Positions 16,746 to 25,615 of a stretch of DNA of 64,000 bases are shown in pieces (positions within the stretch are counted from its first letter, which is position 1; each line of letters begins with the position of its first letter). The stretch lies in assembly GCF_001458735.1 (NCBI RefSeq), contig NZ_CZQA01000008.1:620001-684000 (forward strand), in the 5' to 3' direction. The position numbers and the translations under genes are program-made. The notes below the pieces were generated by a model, which was not told the origin of the DNA, made no database searches, and saw only the letters and a list, made by a program, of their open reading frames with translations. This DNA comes from Candidatus Nitrospira nitrosa. GTDB taxonomy: Bacteria > Nitrospirota > Nitrospiria > Nitrospirales > Nitrospiraceae.

Positions 16746-19460
16746 GTGTCCGATCCAGCTCCCTATCAAGAGGCCTGCATGAACGACGCGGATTGTAGTG
16801 GTCAACCACAAAGTGACATTGATCCGCAGGAAACCAGCGAATGGCTGGATTCCCTCGACTATGTCCTGGAACAGCACGGCATTGAGCGAGCGACGTATCT
16901 GTTCGAACGGCTTCGTGATCGCCTGGGCGAACGCGGAGCGCAGGTCTCCCACTCGATCAATACACCGTACGTCAATACGCTTCCGGTCTCTCAACAACCG
17001 CCCTACCCAGGCAACCTTGAGTTAGAACGCCGAATCCGCAGCCTGATCCGCTGGAATGCCATGGCCATGGTCGTGAAGGCCAACCAACAGCGGCCCGGGA
17101 TCGGCGGACACATTTCTACTTTTGCATCGGCAGCCACACTCTATGAGGTAGCACTCCATCATTTCCTCCGCGGCAAAGACAGCCCCCAAGGCGGTGACCA
17201 GGTCTATTTTCAAGGTCACGCCGCGCCGGGAATCTATGCGCGCAGCTTTGTCGAAGGACGCCTTCCGGAGGAGGCACTCCACCGCTTCCGCGCCGAGTTG
17301 AACTCGGACGGGCGAGGCTTGTCGTCCTATCCGCACCCCTGGCTGCTCCCCGACTACTGGGAGTTCCCGACCGTCTCAATGGGCTTGGGACCGATCCTGT
17401 CGATTTATCAGGCACGGTTCAACCATTACCTCCAGGATCGAGGTCTCAAAGACACGAACCAACAGCGCGTGTGGGCCTTCATCGGCGACGGTGAAACCGA
17501 TGAGCCGGAAAGTCTCGGCGCTCTCTCGCTCGCCGCCCGTGAACGACTCGACAATCTCATTTGGGTCGTCAATTGTAATCTGCAACGCCTCGACGGTCCC
17601 GTACGCGGCAACGGTAAGATCATCCAAGAGTTGGAAGCTATTTTTCGCGGCGCCGGCTGGCACGTCATCAAAGTCATCTGGGGGAGCGATTGGGATGCGC
17701 TGTTGTCGAAAGACGATGAGGGACTCCTGGTCAAACGAATGGGCGAGGTGGTGGACGGCTGGTATCAAAAGTATGTGGTGGAAGGCGGCGCGTTCGCGCG
17801 GCAACATTTCTTCGGCGCCGATCCGCGACTGCTCAAGTTGGTGGAGAACTATTCCGATGAACAAATCCACAAAATGCTACGGGGCGGACATGATCCGAGA
17901 AAACTCTACACCGCCTACAAAGCCGCTGTGGAGCACACAGGGCAACCCACCGTGATCTTGGCCAAAACAATCAAAGGGTATGGCCTCGGCGAGGCCGGCG
18001 AAGGACGCAACATCTCCCATCAGCAGAAAAAGTTGAACGAACAGGAGCTACGGGAGTTCCGGACGCGGTTCAGCGTGCCGGTACCGGACGCGCATCTGAC
18101 GTCGACCCCATTCTACCGTCCACCGACCGATAGTCCTGAAGCGGCGTACCTCGAGGAACGGATTAAGATCATGGGCGGTCCGATTCCGGCACGGCGTGTC
18201 ACCGTCGAGCCTCTCACCACACCGGCGCTCGACAGGTTCAAGGAGTTTCTCGAAGGATCGGGAGAACGCTCGGTCTCCAGCACGATGGGATTCGCGCGCA
18301 TGCTGAGCCGCCTGCTCGGCATGAAGGATATCGGGAAATATCTCGTCCCGATCATTCCCGACGAAGGCCGTACGTTCGGCCTGGAGGCGTTCTTCCGACA
18401 GTATGGCATTTACTCGCACATCGGCCAGCTGTATGAACCGGTCGACAAAAGCTCACTGTTGCACTACTTCGAAGCGAAAAACGGGCAGATTCTTGAGGAA
18501 GGCATTACCGAAGCCGGAGCCATGTCGTCCTACATCGCGGCAGGGACATCCTATGCGACGCACGGCATCAACATGATTCCGTTCTACATTTTCTATTCCA
18601 TGTTTGGCTTTCAGCGGATCGGCGATTTGATGTGGGCTGCCTGCGACATGCGCGCGCGGGGATTTCTGTTGGGTGCCACTGCGGGACGGACGACGTTGGA
18701 AGGGGAAGGGCTGCAACACCAGGACGGGCAGAGCCATCTCCTCGCCAGTGCCTACCCGACGATCGCGGCGTATGATCCGGCCTTCATGTTTGAGCTGGCG
18801 GTCATTCTCCAGGATGGACTGAAGAAGATGTACCAGGACCAACAAGACGTGTCCTACTATATCACCCTCTACAACGAATCCTATCAGATGCCGACCATGC
18901 CGCCGAACGTGGAGGAGGGTATCCGAGAGGGTGTGTACCGATTCAGACCCGCCCCGGACCGGGCCAAGCACCGGGCGCATCTCCTCGCGAGCGGTCCGTT
19001 GGTGAACGAAGCGGTGCGTGCTCAGAGTCTGCTGTTACGCTACGGCGTTGCAGCGGATGTGTGGAGCGTGACAAGCTACAAGCAGCTGCGGATGAGAACC
19101 CTCGAGACCGAGCGCTGGAATCTGCTGCACCCGGAATCGGCACCCCGTGTGAGCTTCTTGCAGCAGACCGTCGAGCAGTTTGACGGCCCTTGCGTCGCCG
19201 TCAGCGACTATGTGCGACTGGTTCCGCAACAGATCGCGCCGTGGATTCCAGGCGGCCTCCTCACGCTAGGAACTGACGGCTTTGGTCGGAGCGACACCCG
19301 CAAGGCATTACGGCGCTTCTTCGAGGTCGACGCCGAACACCTGGCGGTGGCGACGCTCTACACCTTATCTCGTCGAGGATCCGTGGCGGCGAACCTGGTC
19401 ATGCAAGCCACCCGTGATCTCGGGGTTTCACCTGATGGGGAGGCTCCGTGGCATCGATAA
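16746..19460 (+). CDS. aceE: Pyruvate dehydrogenase E1 component (homodimeric)
   Basis: 904 residues, the normal length of AceE. The TPP/Mg motif is GDGETDEPESLGALSLAARE near residue 240, with NCNLQRLDGPV after it. The pyrimidine domain includes GITEAGAMSSYIAAGTSYAT and GATAGRTTLEGEGLQHQDG, both diagnostic of AceE. It decarboxylates pyruvate and transfers the acetyl group to lipoyl-E2. The GTG start at 16746 has GGAGG eight bases upstream. It is followed after about 36 bases by aceF. The presence of NAD-linked PDH matters because a ferredoxin-dependent route is usual in related autotrophs. Confidence 0.97.
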   Translation: MSDPAPYQEACMNDADCSGQPQSDIDPQETSEWLDSLDYVLEQHGIERATYLFERLRDRLGERGAQVSHSINTPYVNTLPVSQQPPYPGNLELERRIRSLIRWNAMAMVVKANQQRPGIGGHISTFASAATLYEVALHHFLRGKDSPQGGDQVYFQGHAAPGIYARSFVEGRLPEEALHRFRAELNSDGRGLSSYPHPWLLPDYWEFPTVSMGLGPILSIYQARFNHYLQDRGLKDTNQQRVWAFIGDGETDEPESLGALSLAARERLDNLIWVVNCNLQRLDGPVRGNGKIIQELEAIFRGAGWHVIKVIWGSDWDALLSKDDEGLLVKRMGEVVDGWYQKYVVEGGAFARQHFFGADPRLLKLVENYSDEQIHKMLRGGHDPRKLYTAYKAAVEHTGQPTVILAKTIKGYGLGEAGEGRNISHQQKKLNEQELREFRTRFSVPVPDAHLTSTPFYRPPTDSPEAAYLEERIKIMGGPIPARRVTVEPLTTPALDRFKEFLEGSGERSVSSTMGFARMLSRLLGMKDIGKYLVPIIPDEGRTFGLEAFFRQYGIYSHIGQLYEPVDKSSLLHYFEAKNGQILEEGITEAGAMSSYIAAGTSYATHGINMIPFYIFYSMFGFQRIGDLMWAACDMRARGFLLGATAGRTTLEGEGLQHQDGQSHLLASAYPTIAAYDPAFMFELAVILQDGLKKMYQDQQDVSYYITLYNESYQMPTMPPNVEEGIREGVYRFRPAPDRAKHRAHLLASGPLVNEAVRAQSLLLRYGVAADVWSVTSYKQLRMRTLETERWNLLHPESAPRVSFLQQTVEQFDGPCVAVSDYVRLVPQQIAPWIPGGLLTLGTDGFGRSDTRKALRRFFEVDAEHLAVATLYTLSRRGSVAANLVMQATRDLGVSPDGEAPWHR

Positions 19461-19496
19461 CCCAAACCGGCACATCAAGAATGTTAGGAATATGAG

Positions 19497-20825
19497 ATGA
19501 ATGTCGAACTTCCATTTCTTGCAGAAGGGATCGAAGGCGGCGATGTGGTCCAAGTACTGGTGCGTGAGGGGGAGCAGGTACGCGAAGGTCAGTCATTGAT
19601 TGAACTCGAAACCGACAAAGCCACCGTGCCGGTGCCGGCGCCCGCTACGGGAACTGTCGTACGCCTACTCGTTCGGCCAGGCGATCACGTCAAGGTCGGG
19701 CAGGCGCTGATTGAGCTGAATGGATCCGAAGATGCACCGCAAAAGGCCAAGACCTTCTCGCCTGGGAAGTCGACCGCAGCACCAGCCCCGAATCCGGATC
19801 CGACCGAGAACGCAGGCCAAGCGAAGGTCATGGAGCCTCAGGAGCATGGACCGACCCATCCGATGACGCCGCTGCCGGAACCAGCACAGCCGTCCGTGGA
19901 ACCAAAGCCTCCTGCAGCCCCTCCGTCGCCCGCCGAACCGGGGATTCCCGCTCCTCCGTCGGTTCGCCGACTTGCGCGAGAATTGGGCGTGGACCTTTCA
20001 CATGTCAAGGGGTCGGAGGCCGGCGGCCGGATCACCGCCGATGACGTGAAAGCCTTTGTGCGGGAGCGGACCAAACGCGGCGCCTCCCCGAACGCCGGTA
20101 GCGGTACCTACTCCACCCCTTATGGGTCGGAACGACGGGAACCGCTGCCATCGATCCGACGGAAGATCGCCGCGAACATGACGCAGGCCTGGACCACCAT
20201 TCCGCACGTGCATCAATTCCAGGATGCCGACATCACCGATCTCATGACACTGCATAAACGGTATGCGCCGGAATTTAAGAAGAAGGGCGCCACACTGACG
20301 TTAAGCAGTCTCTTTCTGAAGGCGATCGTCCATGCGCTGAAACTGTACCCGCAACTGAATGCGACCCTCGATCTCACCAACGGTGAGGTGATCTACAAAG
20401 ACTATTACAACATCGGTGTGGCGGTCGACACACCGGACGGACTGATCGTACCGGTGGTTCATCACGTGGATCAGAAGGATCTTCTGCAAATTTCCTTGGA
20501 GCTGGCTGATCTGGCAGAGCGAACCCGCAAGCGAGCGATCAAGCTGGAAGAGCTACAGGGTGCGACATTCACACTCAGCAACATGGGAGGGATCGGCGCC
20601 GGTCCATTCCTGCCGATCATCAATCCTCCTCAAGTCGGCATTCTCGGAGTCGGCAAGGCGCGGATGACGCCGGTGTATCGCGACGGTCAATTCGTCCCGC
20701 GCCGAGTGTTGCAACTGTGCGTGGCCTACGACCATCGCCTGGTGGACGGAGCGATCGGTGCGCGCTTTACCAACGAGCTCGTCAAAGTCCTAGAAGATTT
20801 TCAGGGGATGTTTCTGGGACTGTAG
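19497..20825 (+). CDS. aceF: PDH E2, dihydrolipoamide acetyltransferase
   Basis: 442 residues. One lipoyl domain with the modification lysine in ETDKATVPVPA (K41). A long Pro/Ala-rich linker (about 85-150) follows, with a peripheral subunit-binding domain at about 152-190 (VRRLARELGVDLSHVKGSEA). The catalytic domain from about 215 ends with YDHRLVDGAIGARF (His413 region), the chloramphenicol-acetyltransferase-like active site. It makes acetyl-CoA from acetyl-lipoyl. A single lipoyl domain is at the low end; E. coli has three. It sits between aceE and lpd. Confidence 0.96.
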   Translation: MNVELPFLAEGIEGGDVVQVLVREGEQVREGQSLIELETDKATVPVPAPATGTVVRLLVRPGDHVKVGQALIELNGSEDAPQKAKTFSPGKSTAAPAPNPDPTENAGQAKVMEPQEHGPTHPMTPLPEPAQPSVEPKPPAAPPSPAEPGIPAPPSVRRLARELGVDLSHVKGSEAGGRITADDVKAFVRERTKRGASPNAGSGTYSTPYGSERREPLPSIRRKIAANMTQAWTTIPHVHQFQDADITDLMTLHKRYAPEFKKKGATLTLSSLFLKAIVHALKLYPQLNATLDLTNGEVIYKDYYNIGVAVDTPDGLIVPVVHHVDQKDLLQISLELADLAERTRKRAIKLEELQGATFTLSNMGGIGAGPFLPIINPPQVGILGVGKARMTPVYRDGQFVPRRVLQLCVAYDHRLVDGAIGARFTNELVKVLEDFQGMFLGL

Positions 20826-20879
20826 TGCGCGAAGCATCGCCCGTGAAACGTTTGGGGCAGCGAGAGAGGGAGGTGGGGT

Positions 20880-22295
20880 ATGGCTGAATCGCACTATGAC
20901 GTGGCGGTGATCGGCGCCGGTCCTGGCGGCTATGCCGCCGCGTTTCATGCAGCCGACCTGGGCTTGCGCACGGCCTTGATCGATGAGGATCCGCAACTGG
21001 GTGGTACCTGCTTATTGCGCGGTTGTATTCCGTCGAAAGCTTTGCTGCACGCAGCCCGCTTGATCACGGAGGCCGAAGAAGCGGCAGCCTGGGGCATTCA
21101 TTTCGACAAGCCACGCGTAGACCTGGAGGCATTTCGCGACCGCGTGCAGACGATCATCGGGAAACTCACAAAGGGGGTGCGAACGCTGGCGGGCAGCCGG
21201 AAAGTCGAGGTGATCCAGGGGCGGGCCATGTTGAAGGATGCGACGACCCTTCGGCTCTCCGACTCCAATACCCCGCGCGAACTCTCATTCGCTCACGCCA
21301 TCCTCGCGACCGGCTCGCAACCCCGCATTCCAGTCTCACTGCAACTCGATGACCCGCGCGTGATGGATTCCTCGAGCGCGCTCCAGTTGACGGATGTTCC
21401 TGCCCGCCTATTGGTCATCGGCGGCGGCTACATCGGCCTTGAGTTAGGCACGGTCTATCAGGCCCTCGGCTCCGCAGTGACGGTGGTCGAGGCAATGCCG
21501 CGCCTATTGAACAGCGTCGATGCAGATCTCGTGAGGCCTCTGCATCAGTGTCTGCAACGCCGATTCAAGGCGATCCGATTGAACACCACCGTGGAAAGGT
21601 TGGAAGCTCGGGCGGAAGGTCTGGCTGCAACCTTCACAGATTCTCAAGGAGCCAGCACCGAGATCTTCGATCGCGTGCTCGTTGCCGTCGGGCGCAGCCC
21701 CAGTACCGGTCGGCTTGGGCTCGAACACACACAGATCACGGTCACATCGAAGGGTTTCATCCACGTTGATCGGCAGATGCGCACGACCGAGCGGACGATT
21801 TTCGCCATCGGCGATGTGGTGGGCGAACCGATGCTCGCCCACAAGGCCACGCATGAAGGATTAGTCGCTGCCCAAGTCATCGCCGGACGACAGACAATTT
21901 TTGATGCGGCGGCGATCCCGGCTGTGGTCTTCACTGATCCGGAAATCGCCTGGTGCGGGCTGACGGAAGAAGCGGCCAAGGCATCGGGACAAGTCGTGAA
22001 GGTCGTGCGGTTTCCTTGGGCAGCGTCAGGGCGCGCCACGACCTTGGGCCGTACCGAAGGCCTCACGAAGCTCATACTCGATGCCGCATCGGGCCGCGTC
22101 CTCGGCATGGGACTATGCGGCGTCGGTGCGGGCGAGTTGATCGCCGAAGGAGTCCTGGCGATCGAGATGGGGGCGCTTGCGGAAGATGTGGCCGCTTCAA
22201 TCCATCCACACCCGACGCTGAGCGAGACGGTCATGGAAGCAGCCGAATCGTTCTCCGGATCACCGACCCATCTCTTCGTGCCGAAACGGTCATGA
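20880..22295 (+). CDS. lpdA: Dihydrolipoamide dehydrogenase (E3)
   Basis: 471 residues. FAD loop VIGAGPGGYAAAFHAADLGL; redox-active disulfide C44/C49 in GGTCLLRGCIPSKALL; NAD loop VIGGGYIGLELGTVYQALGS; and the C-terminal His-Glu pair in HPHPTLSETVMEA. It reoxidises E2-bound dihydrolipoamide with NAD+. ATG 20880 follows GGGAGGTGGGGT. It completes the E1-E2-E3 set; the stop lies one base before the lipoate ligase start. Confidence 0.97.
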   Translation: MAESHYDVAVIGAGPGGYAAAFHAADLGLRTALIDEDPQLGGTCLLRGCIPSKALLHAARLITEAEEAAAWGIHFDKPRVDLEAFRDRVQTIIGKLTKGVRTLAGSRKVEVIQGRAMLKDATTLRLSDSNTPRELSFAHAILATGSQPRIPVSLQLDDPRVMDSSSALQLTDVPARLLVIGGGYIGLELGTVYQALGSAVTVVEAMPRLLNSVDADLVRPLHQCLQRRFKAIRLNTTVERLEARAEGLAATFTDSQGASTEIFDRVLVAVGRSPSTGRLGLEHTQITVTSKGFIHVDRQMRTTERTIFAIGDVVGEPMLAHKATHEGLVAAQVIAGRQTIFDAAAIPAVVFTDPEIAWCGLTEEAAKASGQVVKVVRFPWAASGRATTLGRTEGLTKLILDAASGRVLGMGLCGVGAGELIAEGVLAIEMGALAEDVAASIHPHPTLSETVMEAAESFSGSPTHLFVPKRS

Positions 22296-22296
22296 C

Positions 22297-23028
22297 GTGG
22301 AGGCCTTTCGCTTGCTCGATCTCACCCTCCCCCGTCCAGTCGAGAATCTCGCACTGGATGAGGTATTGCTGGAAGAACTGGATGAACGGGGCGGGGCGCC
22401 GATGCTTCGGTTCTGGGAGAGCGATCGCCTATTCGTTGTCTTAGGTCGCGGCTCACGTGTGGGTGATGAGGTGGATGTCCCTGCCTGCGAAAGAGACGGC
22501 GTCCCGATCCTTCGACGCGCAAGCGGCGGGGGAACCGTCTTACAAGGGCCAGGTTGTCTCTCCTATGCCATCGTGGTGCCGTATCGGCTATATTCTGAGC
22601 TCAGAACCATTCGCACCACCAATCAATTTGTTCTTGAACGGATCGCCGCGGCGCTTCAGCGGTGGGAGCCGACGACGACCTTCCAAGGGACCAGCGACCT
22701 TGCCGTCGGCAACCTGAAGATTTCCGGCAATGCACAGCGCCGTGCCGGGAACGCGCTGCTCTTTCACGGGACCATTCTGCACTCTATGAGCGCCGATCTC
22801 GTTGCACAGTACCTCAAGCACCCCTCACGGCAGCCCGACTACCGATTGGACCGGCCTCACAGAATGTTCCTGGGGACAATCACCGCTCCCCCGCAGGCCA
22901 TCAAACAAGCCATTGCCTCCGCATGGAACGCAGTACCGCTGGAGCACGGATGGCCCATATCCCGCATGCCCCATGCCATCGCGGCTGTCCTCGCACGAAG
23001 CCGAGATGAACCGTCGAGCGCTTCTTAA
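22297..23028 (+). CDS. Lipoate-protein ligase family protein
   Basis: 243 residues of the BPL/LplA/LipB fold. LPRPVENLALDEVLLEEL, then LRFWESDRLFVVLGRGSRV, the signature RRASGGGTVLQGPGCLSYA, and TSDLAVGNLKISGNAQRR with the catalytic Lys in NLKISG. It should attach or transfer lipoyl groups to E2 (or GcvH). Its position directly after lpd points to AceF as the substrate. Whether it uses free lipoate (LplA) or octanoyl-ACP/GcvH (LipM/LipL) is not decided by the visible motifs. GTG 22297 follows the lpd stop by one base. Confidence 0.88.
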   Translation: MEAFRLLDLTLPRPVENLALDEVLLEELDERGGAPMLRFWESDRLFVVLGRGSRVGDEVDVPACERDGVPILRRASGGGTVLQGPGCLSYAIVVPYRLYSELRTIRTTNQFVLERIAAALQRWEPTTTFQGTSDLAVGNLKISGNAQRRAGNALLFHGTILHSMSADLVAQYLKHPSRQPDYRLDRPHRMFLGTITAPPQAIKQAIASAWNAVPLEHGWPISRMPHAIAAVLARSRDEPSSAS

Positions 23029-23327
23029 CCCCATCCAACCGAACAACCACTGTTAGAGATTCTTACCATCTGGGGCGATGGTTTGGCGCATCTGTTCTTC
23101 CTCGAACGGGAGACCGGCCACGTCTCAGCACGATGCAAAGTTTGCACACGTCTCCCACACATGGAGTCTAAGACCTGCGAGTCTCGTGATCGCTTGTAAT
23201 GAAGCTTCTGAAAAATCTAGCCGATATCGTGTCGATTCGCAGGGCATCCGAATTGCTTAGACAACCTTCTCGCGCAGTGAGGGCTCGACAGTTCCGGGCG
23301 GGCCTTCTTACAAACAACAGGGGAAAC
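23029..23327. other. Intergenic region, no clear gene
   Basis: 299 bases after the lipoate ligase. An open stretch in the ligase frame past its stop reads ...GHVSARCKVCTRL... and holds a CxxC, but has no start codon I can support. The upstream extension of the next gene's frame to 23199 has no ribosome-binding site. Confidence 0.35.
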
Positions 23328-23489
23328 ATGGACATAGAGCCCCCAGATAATCTGTGTGAGTCTTGCGGTTGTCCGATGCCTCGACTTGTCTTCGACGAGG
23401 TGCACAAGCTGCTTCTCTGTGGGCGATGCCTCGAAAAGCGACCATTTCGAGAAGACCGGAGCCAGCTGCCGAAATCGGAAACGTTCTAG
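23328..23489 (+). CDS. Small zinc-ribbon protein
   Basis: 53 residues from ATG 23328, preceded by AGGGGAAAC. It has two CxxC knuckles: LCESCGCPMPR and LLLCGRCLEKRP, about 20 residues apart. This is a typical four-cysteine zinc ribbon with nothing else attached. Such mini-proteins may bind nucleic acid or act as adaptors. The neighbouring 62-residue protein at 23758 has the same architecture. No named family recognised. Confidence 0.55.
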   Translation: MDIEPPDNLCESCGCPMPRLVFDEVHKLLLCGRCLEKRPFREDRSQLPKSETF

Positions 23490-23757
23490 CTCTGAGATGG
23501 GAGACTTACGCAGGGTTGCGTTTCCCAGCCCACACCGGTCCGCTACCGGCAGAGAGCCCAGGAGGATGCAAGCTCACCACATACTCTCCCCGAGAGTCGA
23601 TGGCCAGGTCGTGAATGGGAATTGCGGACCGTCATAAGTTGTCGTATCCCGATGAGAACTGGGAGGAAACGTCTTGATCGCCTAAATCATCGCTCGGAAA
23701 TCGACTACAACCAGATCGATGGTCAGTCATTAAACACAACGTAGAGGAGGTCCAATC

Positions 23758-23946
23758 GTGGAACAGTCAATCGGTGAATTACATGTTGGTCAAAGTCCCA
23801 TCGTCAGGTACTGCGATCGTTGCGCGCGGCGGGCCTCGAAGCTTCTGTGCGACGACCTGACCTGGCAGGAACTCTGTCAGGAATGTTGGGAGCAGTTGAA
23901 ACGAAAACGAGAATTGGCTAGCAGTCTCGCGATACTGAAGAAATGA
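23758..23946 (+). CDS. Small zinc-ribbon protein (second)
   Basis: 62 residues. GTG 23758 follows GGAGG at seven bases. It has knuckles YCDRCARRA and LCQECWEQL separated by about 20 residues and ends in a basic helix (KRKRELASSLAILKK). It is similar in design to the protein at 23328, but the residues between the knuckles differ. It sits between PDH and a two-component system; function unknown. The following 271 bases to 24217 hold no gene I can support. Confidence 0.65.
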   Translation: MEQSIGELHVGQSPIVRYCDRCARRASKLLCDDLTWQELCQECWEQLKRKRELASSLAILKK

Positions 23947-24217
23947 GCGGTCCGTCTGGCGGCTGACAGAATCTTCACGGTTCTTGTGCCGAGGGGAATC
24001 GGGTGTGCGACAGGTGCTGTCCCGAACGCTCTGCTGCCCTGCTCGAACCATCGACGCCCACAGTCGTTCCGCCGCCATCCGCCCATCGGCACAGTTCCCG
24101 ATTGTCAAGTTGACCGCGATCGGCTGCCGAAGTCTTCCGCAGGTTGTACTGCTCGGTGCAACGGCCGACCCGGGCGTGTTAGCATGAAAAAGATGCACAC
24201 TTCTCTCTGACGCGGCG

Positions 24218-25615
24218 ATGTTCAGGCCCATTCCAGAAGCCACGCTCTTCCGACGGATCCCCTATCGGTTGATCGTGTCCGTGCTCCTACTCCTCGCCTT
24301 GGTCGTATCCGTCATGTTGCTCGTCAGCCTCGAACGAGAAAAACTCTTGCTTCGAGGATTTACCGAGGGGTCGAAGGCTCCGACAGAACTCTTCCAGGCC
24401 CTCTGGCAATCGCGCAACGATCTGATCGTCGAGACTCTTCTCGGCTTCCTCGTCAGTGCGATCGGGATCGCGGCGGCCATGACGTTTTTTCACTATGACG
24501 CCACGAGAAGGACCCTGGAAGAAGTCAAGGAACTCGCGCGGAACATTCTCCAGGGCATCCCCACGGGTGTGCTCACGGTTAATCAGGAAGGACTCGTCAG
24601 CGCGATGAATCCGGCGGCTGAGATGGTATTGAATCGCGTCTCACCGAGCTTGCTGGGGAACAGCTATGACGCGATATTCCTCGAAGCAGATCCGATCCGA
24701 CAGGCTCTCGACGAGGCGTTGAGAGCGCACCGACATGTCAGTCAGAAGGACGTCCTCTATGAGCGCAAGGACCTCCCCCCGAAGACCATTCGCGTGAGTA
24801 CAGCGGAACTGACCGGGGACGATAAGAAGGCTGCGGGCGTGATTCTGCAGGTGCAGGACGTCACCGAATGGCTCGGTCTGGAACAGCGAGTCCGGGTCGC
24901 AGAAAAGTTAGCGGCCCTGCATACGCTGTCCGCAGGGATGGCGCATGAGCTGCGCAATCCCTTAAGTGCCATGGATCTGAATTTGCACCTGCTGGAGGAA
25001 GAACTCAAGGAGAAGGGAACGCCAGGACAACAAGGTTGGCAATACCTCCACGTCTTGAATGCGGAATGCCGCCGTCTGTCTGGGATTCTGGACAACTTTA
25101 TGAGGTTCGCGCGCCCAGGCGCGGTAGGCCTGCACGATATCAACGTCCAGGCACTGATCGAACACATCAGGGCCTTGATGCAGTTTGAGGCAGAGGAACG
25201 TCATGTTCTGCTTGACTATACTGTGGGAAAGGATTTGCCGGCAGTGTTGGGGGACGACACCCAGATCAGCCAAGTCTTGGTGAACATCATTGTGAATGCG
25301 TTTCATGCCATGCCGAACGGTGGGCGCTGTCATATCGCAGCGGTGCGCCGGGAGGCGGATGGGAAATCGTGGGTGGAAATTGCGGTGGAAGACAGCGGCG
25401 TCGGGATTCCTCAGAAGGAACTTCCCCGATTATTTGAACCTTTTTACACAACCAAGTCGAGCGGGACGGGGCTCGGTCTTGCCATCGCGTACCGGATTAT
25501 GCAGGATCATGGCGGCACGATTCAGGTATCGAGCGTACCCGGAAGTGGAACGACGGTGGTGACACGATTTCCCCTCGCGAGTGATCACCCGCACCACGTG
25601 GGTGTGGGATCATGA
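24218..25615 (+). CDS. Membrane sensor histidine kinase (NtrB-like)
   Basis: 465 residues. Two membrane helices (about 17-40 and 70-90) bracket a short periplasmic loop. A PAS domain follows (about 105-215, ILQGIPTGVLTVNQEGLVSA). The H-box is LSAGMAHELRNPLSAMDLNL (His about 246), and the ATPase domain has N-box QVLVNIIVNAFHAMPNG, G1 VEDSGVGIP and G2 GTGLGLAIAY. It should autophosphorylate and control the sigma-54 response regulator that overlaps its stop codon (ATGA). The signal is unknown. Confidence 0.93.
   Translation: MFRPIPEATLFRRIPYRLIVSVLLLLALVVSVMLLVSLEREKLLLRGFTEGSKAPTELFQALWQSRNDLIVETLLGFLVSAIGIAAAMTFFHYDATRRTLEEVKELARNILQGIPTGVLTVNQEGLVSAMNPAAEMVLNRVSPSLLGNSYDAIFLEADPIRQALDEALRAHRHVSQKDVLYERKDLPPKTIRVSTAELTGDDKKAAGVILQVQDVTEWLGLEQRVRVAEKLAALHTLSAGMAHELRNPLSAMDLNLHLLEEELKEKGTPGQQGWQYLHVLNAECRRLSGILDNFMRFARPGAVGLHDINVQALIEHIRALMQFEAEERHVLLDYTVGKDLPAVLGDDTQISQVLVNIIVNAFHAMPNGGRCHIAAVRREADGKSWVEIAVEDSGVGIPQKELPRLFEPFYTTKSSGTGLGLAIAYRIMQDHGGTIQVSSVPGSGTTVVTRFPLASDHPHHVGVGS

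Noticed and set aside
23078-23260. Open frames downstream of the lipoate ligase, one with CKVC
   Set aside because: No start codon with a ribosome-binding site and no recognised domain.
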